From Larix sibirica (lineage: Eukaryota; Streptophyta; Pinopsida; Pinales; Pinaceae): DNA of 10,894 bases. Positions within the stretch are counted from its first letter, which is position 1; every line of letters starts with the position of its first letter. The notes beneath the pieces were generated by a model. It was not told the DNA's origin, did not search any database, and worked only from the letters and a program-made list of their open reading frames with translations. Made by a program: the position numbers and the translations under genes. Location: the NCBI GenBank assembly GCA_004151065.3, contig NWUY0303892597.1, positions 1 through 10,894 of the forward strand, in the 5' to 3' direction. Positions 8,901 through 10,894 of the stretch are shown here, in pieces.

Positions 8901-9217
8901 TGTTGGAGAGTTGGCTTGAAGGGCCACAATATGTCCACTGTTTTTTTACAATGGAGTGGACAGATGAAAACTTGCCGCTTGTTGATTTCTTGTCTATGAG
9001 AGATTTGGGATTCCAGTCCAAAGGAAAGGACAATGGAATTTTGGGATCACTTAGCGTAAAATTTGACTTCATCGCAAGGAACCATCATCTGGCACGAGGC
9101 TTACTCATTCTCTAACCAAAATTCATGATCTTCGCAGTGTTTCTATCATAGAGATGCTTCAACAGGAAATGTACACGAACAAATTATTTTAGTCTTTGTT
9201 GAATAATCTAAATGAAG
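8901..9217 (+). pseudogene. Coding relic, second exon-like run, with a frameshift near 9080
   Basis: From 8901 the same frame as the upstream run is open to 9115 (VLESWLEGPQYVHCFFTMEW ... VDFLSMRDLGFQSK). Around 9080 the protein-like reading moves to another frame (GTRLTHSLTKIHDLRSVSI, then IEMLQQEMYTNK), which runs to 9217 with one stop at 9190. The overlap of the two open frames and the lack of any intron-sized gap suggest a small indel between about 9060 and 9085. The product is unrecognised. The segment is bounded by candidate intron acceptor and donor sites in the same phase. Confidence 0.45.
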
Positions 9218-9309
9218 GTATTTACAAATGTGTTCTCTCATGATGTGCTTCAATTTTTTGTTTCATTATAACAAACATCTTTTACTTTGTGTGTTTTTTG
9301 TAAGTGTAG
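9218..9309 (+). other. Candidate phase-1 intron of the relic (92 bp)
   Basis: The donor is GAAG|GTATTT and the acceptor is GTAAGTGTAG|GTTATT, preceded by a T-rich tract. The spliced codon is GGT, giving NLNE-G-YSHESYN with the frame kept on both sides. The length is typical of short plant introns. Confidence 0.45.
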
Positions 9310-9435
9310 GTTATTCACATGAATCCTATAATAGAGAGAGAAAATTGGCTCATGGTGAGGACGGTGTTGAAGGTTCATCAAAAAATTATAATTATGATAG
9401 AAATGATCAATCTATGGTTGGTTCTGGTGAACAAG
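9310..9435 (+). pseudogene. Coding relic, third exon-like run
   Basis: This is a stop-free run of 42 codons, strongly hydrophilic and glycine-rich (ESYNRERKLAHGEDGVEGSS, NDQSMVGSGEQ), like a disordered linker. It is bracketed by an acceptor at 9309 and the strong donor CAAG|GTGAGC at 9435/9436. The composition differs from the AT-driven Lys/Ile/Phe-rich noise seen in chance frames of this window. Confidence 0.45.
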
Positions 9436-9541
9436 GTGAGCTTCTAGATTATGTATGGTGTTTTTCTAAAATTGCAAATTAGAATCAATTTAGTTACTCT
9501 ATAGGGAGATATTGACTATATTCATCTCCAAATTATTACAG
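9436..9541 (+). other. Candidate phase-1 intron of the relic (106 bp)
   Basis: The donor is CAAG|GTGAGC, close to the plant consensus. The acceptor is AAATTATTACAG|AGGAAC. Splicing gives GEQ-E-EHTKNAHSTTIVGE in a continuous frame and removes the in-frame stop at 9481 and those that follow. Confidence 0.45.
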
Positions 9542-9949
9542 AGGAACACACAAAAAATGCGCATTCAACGACGATTGTTGGAGAATGACCCAAAATCTCT
9601 AGCGTAGTTGTTCTACAATCCTCTCTTATCAAATCAGTTATAGGTATGAAACAATATAGATTCTTTCCAAACCATTGTAAAATTGATAATAAAAAAAGTA
9701 TTTTGCATTCTATGACCTAGACCTTCTTTTGTGCAGATTCTCATAAAAAACATTTGTTGATTTTAGAAATGGAAAGTTTTTTGTTTTCAAATGTAGGTGC
9801 CACTAAAAAGGGAGTTGGAGTGCCTGGTAGTGCCAACCAAGAATATGATTTCAAATTTTGTTTAAACTTGTATCGATCATGACCAAGCGTAATTGATTTT
9901 TTGCAGTTGTGTTTTGATAAATTTGAAGTTGGAATTTGGTCTCCCAAAG
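9542..9949 (+). pseudogene. Coding relic, fourth and fifth exon-like runs
   Basis: One frame stays protein-like from 9505 to 10128 (208 codons) with stops only at 9586, 9718 and 9880, far fewer than AT-rich noise would give. A candidate phase-1 intron starts at 9644 (ATAG|GTATGA) and ends at 9736 (TTTTGTGCAG) or 9796 (TTCAAATGTAG). Both acceptors keep the frame and remove the 9718 stop. Downstream pieces read GATKKGVGVPGSANQEYDFK and LCFDKFEVGIWSPK. The product is unrecognised. Minus-strand open frames over this stretch (up to 113 codons) have no splice logic or motif, and I treat them as shadows. Confidence 0.45.
9644..9736 (+). other. Candidate phase-1 intron of the relic (93 bp, alternative end 9796)
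   Basis: The donor is ATAG|GTATGA and the acceptor is CTTTTGTGCAG|AT. The alternative acceptor at 9796 has a better pyrimidine tract and also keeps the frame (G from 9643 plus GT gives Gly, then ATKKGVG). Confidence 0.4.
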
Positions 9950-10050
9950 GTGTCACTAAAGGGAGGATTTTATTTAAGAGATATCTAGCAGAGAAGACCA
10001 AAACATTGACCAACAATTCTTTTTTTGGTCCTCTGATAAATGATTTGCAG
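9950..10050 (+). other. Candidate phase-1 intron of the relic (101 bp)
   Basis: The donor is AAAG|GTGTCA and the acceptor is ATGATTTGCAG|AT. Splicing joins two different genomic frames into one reading (GIWSPK-D-DSRKTFKDVQ), explaining why the frame open to 10128 overlaps a second coding-like frame that begins near 10044. Confidence 0.45.
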
Positions 10051-10322
10051 ATGATTCTAGAAAAACCTTCAAAGATGTGCAAACCGTGTGTCGGGAATTT
10101 GAAAATGAATTTCCATCAGAATGTATAGCTATGATTGTCTTGGAATGTGTGGAGATATAAGGAAATCCCGTTGAAATTTGCATTTTCATTCAACCTCACG
10201 ATGTATATTCTATAGAAGATAAATATTTGGTGAGAAGTATATGGTATGTTGTTTCTAAATTGGATGGAATGTATGATGTTAGATTGTTCCTCTCTTCTTT
10301 AAATATGCATAAAAACTTGTAA
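10051..10322 (+). pseudogene. Coding relic, C-terminal exon-like run
   Basis: About 90 codons end at TAA (10320-10322) with a single internal TAA at 10158. The reading is convincingly protein-like: DDSRKTFKDVQTVCREFENE, FPSECIAMIVLECVEI, then NPVEICIFIQPHDVYSIEDK and WYVVSKLDGMYDVRLFLSSL. Low-complexity AT-driven residues are few. The domain is unrecognised. It would be the last exon of the relic that starts with, or upstream of, the LDGQHT segment. No clear AATAAA follows. Confidence 0.45.
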
Positions 10323-10823
10323 TATTAAACTACTTACTGTTGCAGCATATTTTTCTTAATTAATTATAATCGGTTTGTGTTACCGTATTGTGAATATTTT
10401 TTGATTTCCTTATATTTTAATATTTTTTATATGGACTCTTGAGCTTGAGAAACGCTTGGCACCTATTTTCTTGGTCGGCATCTACATGCCTTTTAATTTA
10501 ATGGAATCTATATTATTTTTGTGATTACATATTTGGTTAATGGCATCTATTCGTAATGAATGCTACGATTCTTTGTATGTGTTAATTGACACTCGAATCC
10601 GTGTATTTGAGGATATCAGTGGAAGACTTATGTGGCATTGAGTGGACGAGATGGTCGGTTTCGTAGACTATGGGTCACATGGTGACATTTGGAGATAAAT
10701 GGGTTACATTATATTAATTTATTTTTACTTAGTTGATTGAAGTTGTGAAGACAATTTCTAAAATTATGTTTGCTTAATGCATAGTGGAATATGTGACTCA
10801 ACTCCATGGAAAAAAGTTGCTCT
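10323..10823 (+). other. Gene-free stretch between the relic and the polypurine tract
   Basis: No open frame, RNA gene or clear repeat was seen. If the LTR call to the right is correct, this is the 3' untranslated part of the element's internal region. No integrase or chromodomain-like reading was found here. Confidence 0.5.
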
Positions 10824-10838
10824 GAGGGCGAGGGAGGA
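10824..10838 (+). promoter_or_regulatory. Polypurine tract-like primer site of an LTR retroelement
   Basis: GAGGGCGAGGGAGGA is purine except for one C, strikingly G-rich in an AT-rich region, and ends one base before a TG that starts a typical LTR terminus. In Ty3/gypsy elements such a tract primes plus-strand DNA synthesis immediately upstream of the 3' LTR. Confidence 0.55.
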
Positions 10839-10839
10839 C

Positions 10840-10894
10840 TGTAACACCCCACCTTACACTTAACATTCCAGTTAGCATCTCAAACTTGGCATTG
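10840..10894 (+). mobile_element. Start of a putative 3' LTR (truncated by the window)
   Basis: The sequence begins TGTAACACCCCACC. TGTAACACCCC-like starts are common for plant Ty3/gypsy LTRs, and the purine tract directly before it fits. Only 55 bases are visible. The LTR end, the target-site duplication and the 5' LTR lie outside, or are absent. No gag-pol motif was seen in the window, so the element would be non-autonomous, nested or badly decayed. Confidence 0.5.

Noticed and set aside
9741-10189. Minus-strand frames of 113 and 71 codons
   Set aside because: They lie opposite the plus-strand coding-like runs. The plus strand has splice-site logic and better composition, so these are antisense shadows.
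6612-10322. Gag-pol polyprotein of an LTR element
   Set aside because: I found no CCHC knuckle, aspartic protease triad, reverse-transcriptase YxDD or integrase motif in any frame, despite the LTR-like boundary at 10840.

Overview
The window looks like AT-rich intergenic nuclear DNA from a plant with a large, repeat-filled genome. No long intact gene is visible. The open frames are short and no bacterial signals are present. There is a degenerate minisatellite, a multi-exon coding relic full of stops, and at the right edge a purine tract followed by TGTAACACCCC, a pairing typical of the 3' end of plant Ty3/gypsy LTR retrotransposons. I cannot name the species. A gymnosperm, fern or lycophyte would fit the relic-rich character, but that is a guess.

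Layout. Bases 1-447 hold a 45-bp direct duplication and a doubtful minus-strand open frame containing its own 27-bp duplication. Bases 448-4060 contain no gene I can support, only a short TTATC-type repeat and a perfect 10-bp hairpin. Bases 4063-6245 are a tandem array of a unit of about 56 bp. It has higher-order structure: distinctive unit variants recur at constant offsets of about 748-750, then 804-805, and about 1840 bp, and the steps equal whole numbers of units. Many units begin with an inverted repeat (GAGGAAGG ... CCTTCCTC). In several units both arms have changed together so that pairing is kept.

Bases 6561-10322 carry plus-strand, protein-like sequence that is open in long runs but broken by stops and frame changes. 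The most recognisable part (7293-7560) reads like a ParB/sulfiredoxin-superfamily domain with the motif LDGQHT, close to the DGQHR signature. The downstream part can be joined by five candidate GT-AG introns, all phase 1. They remove a dense block of stops and reconcile one frame change. I interpret this as an ancient, intron-containing, decayed gene, possibly one carried by a mobile element.

Bases 10323-10823 show no gene. The window ends with a polypurine tract (10824-10838) and a likely LTR start at 10840. If that is right, the relic, and perhaps the array, may lie inside a retroelement, but no gag, protease, reverse transcriptase or integrase motif was seen and the other LTR is not in view.
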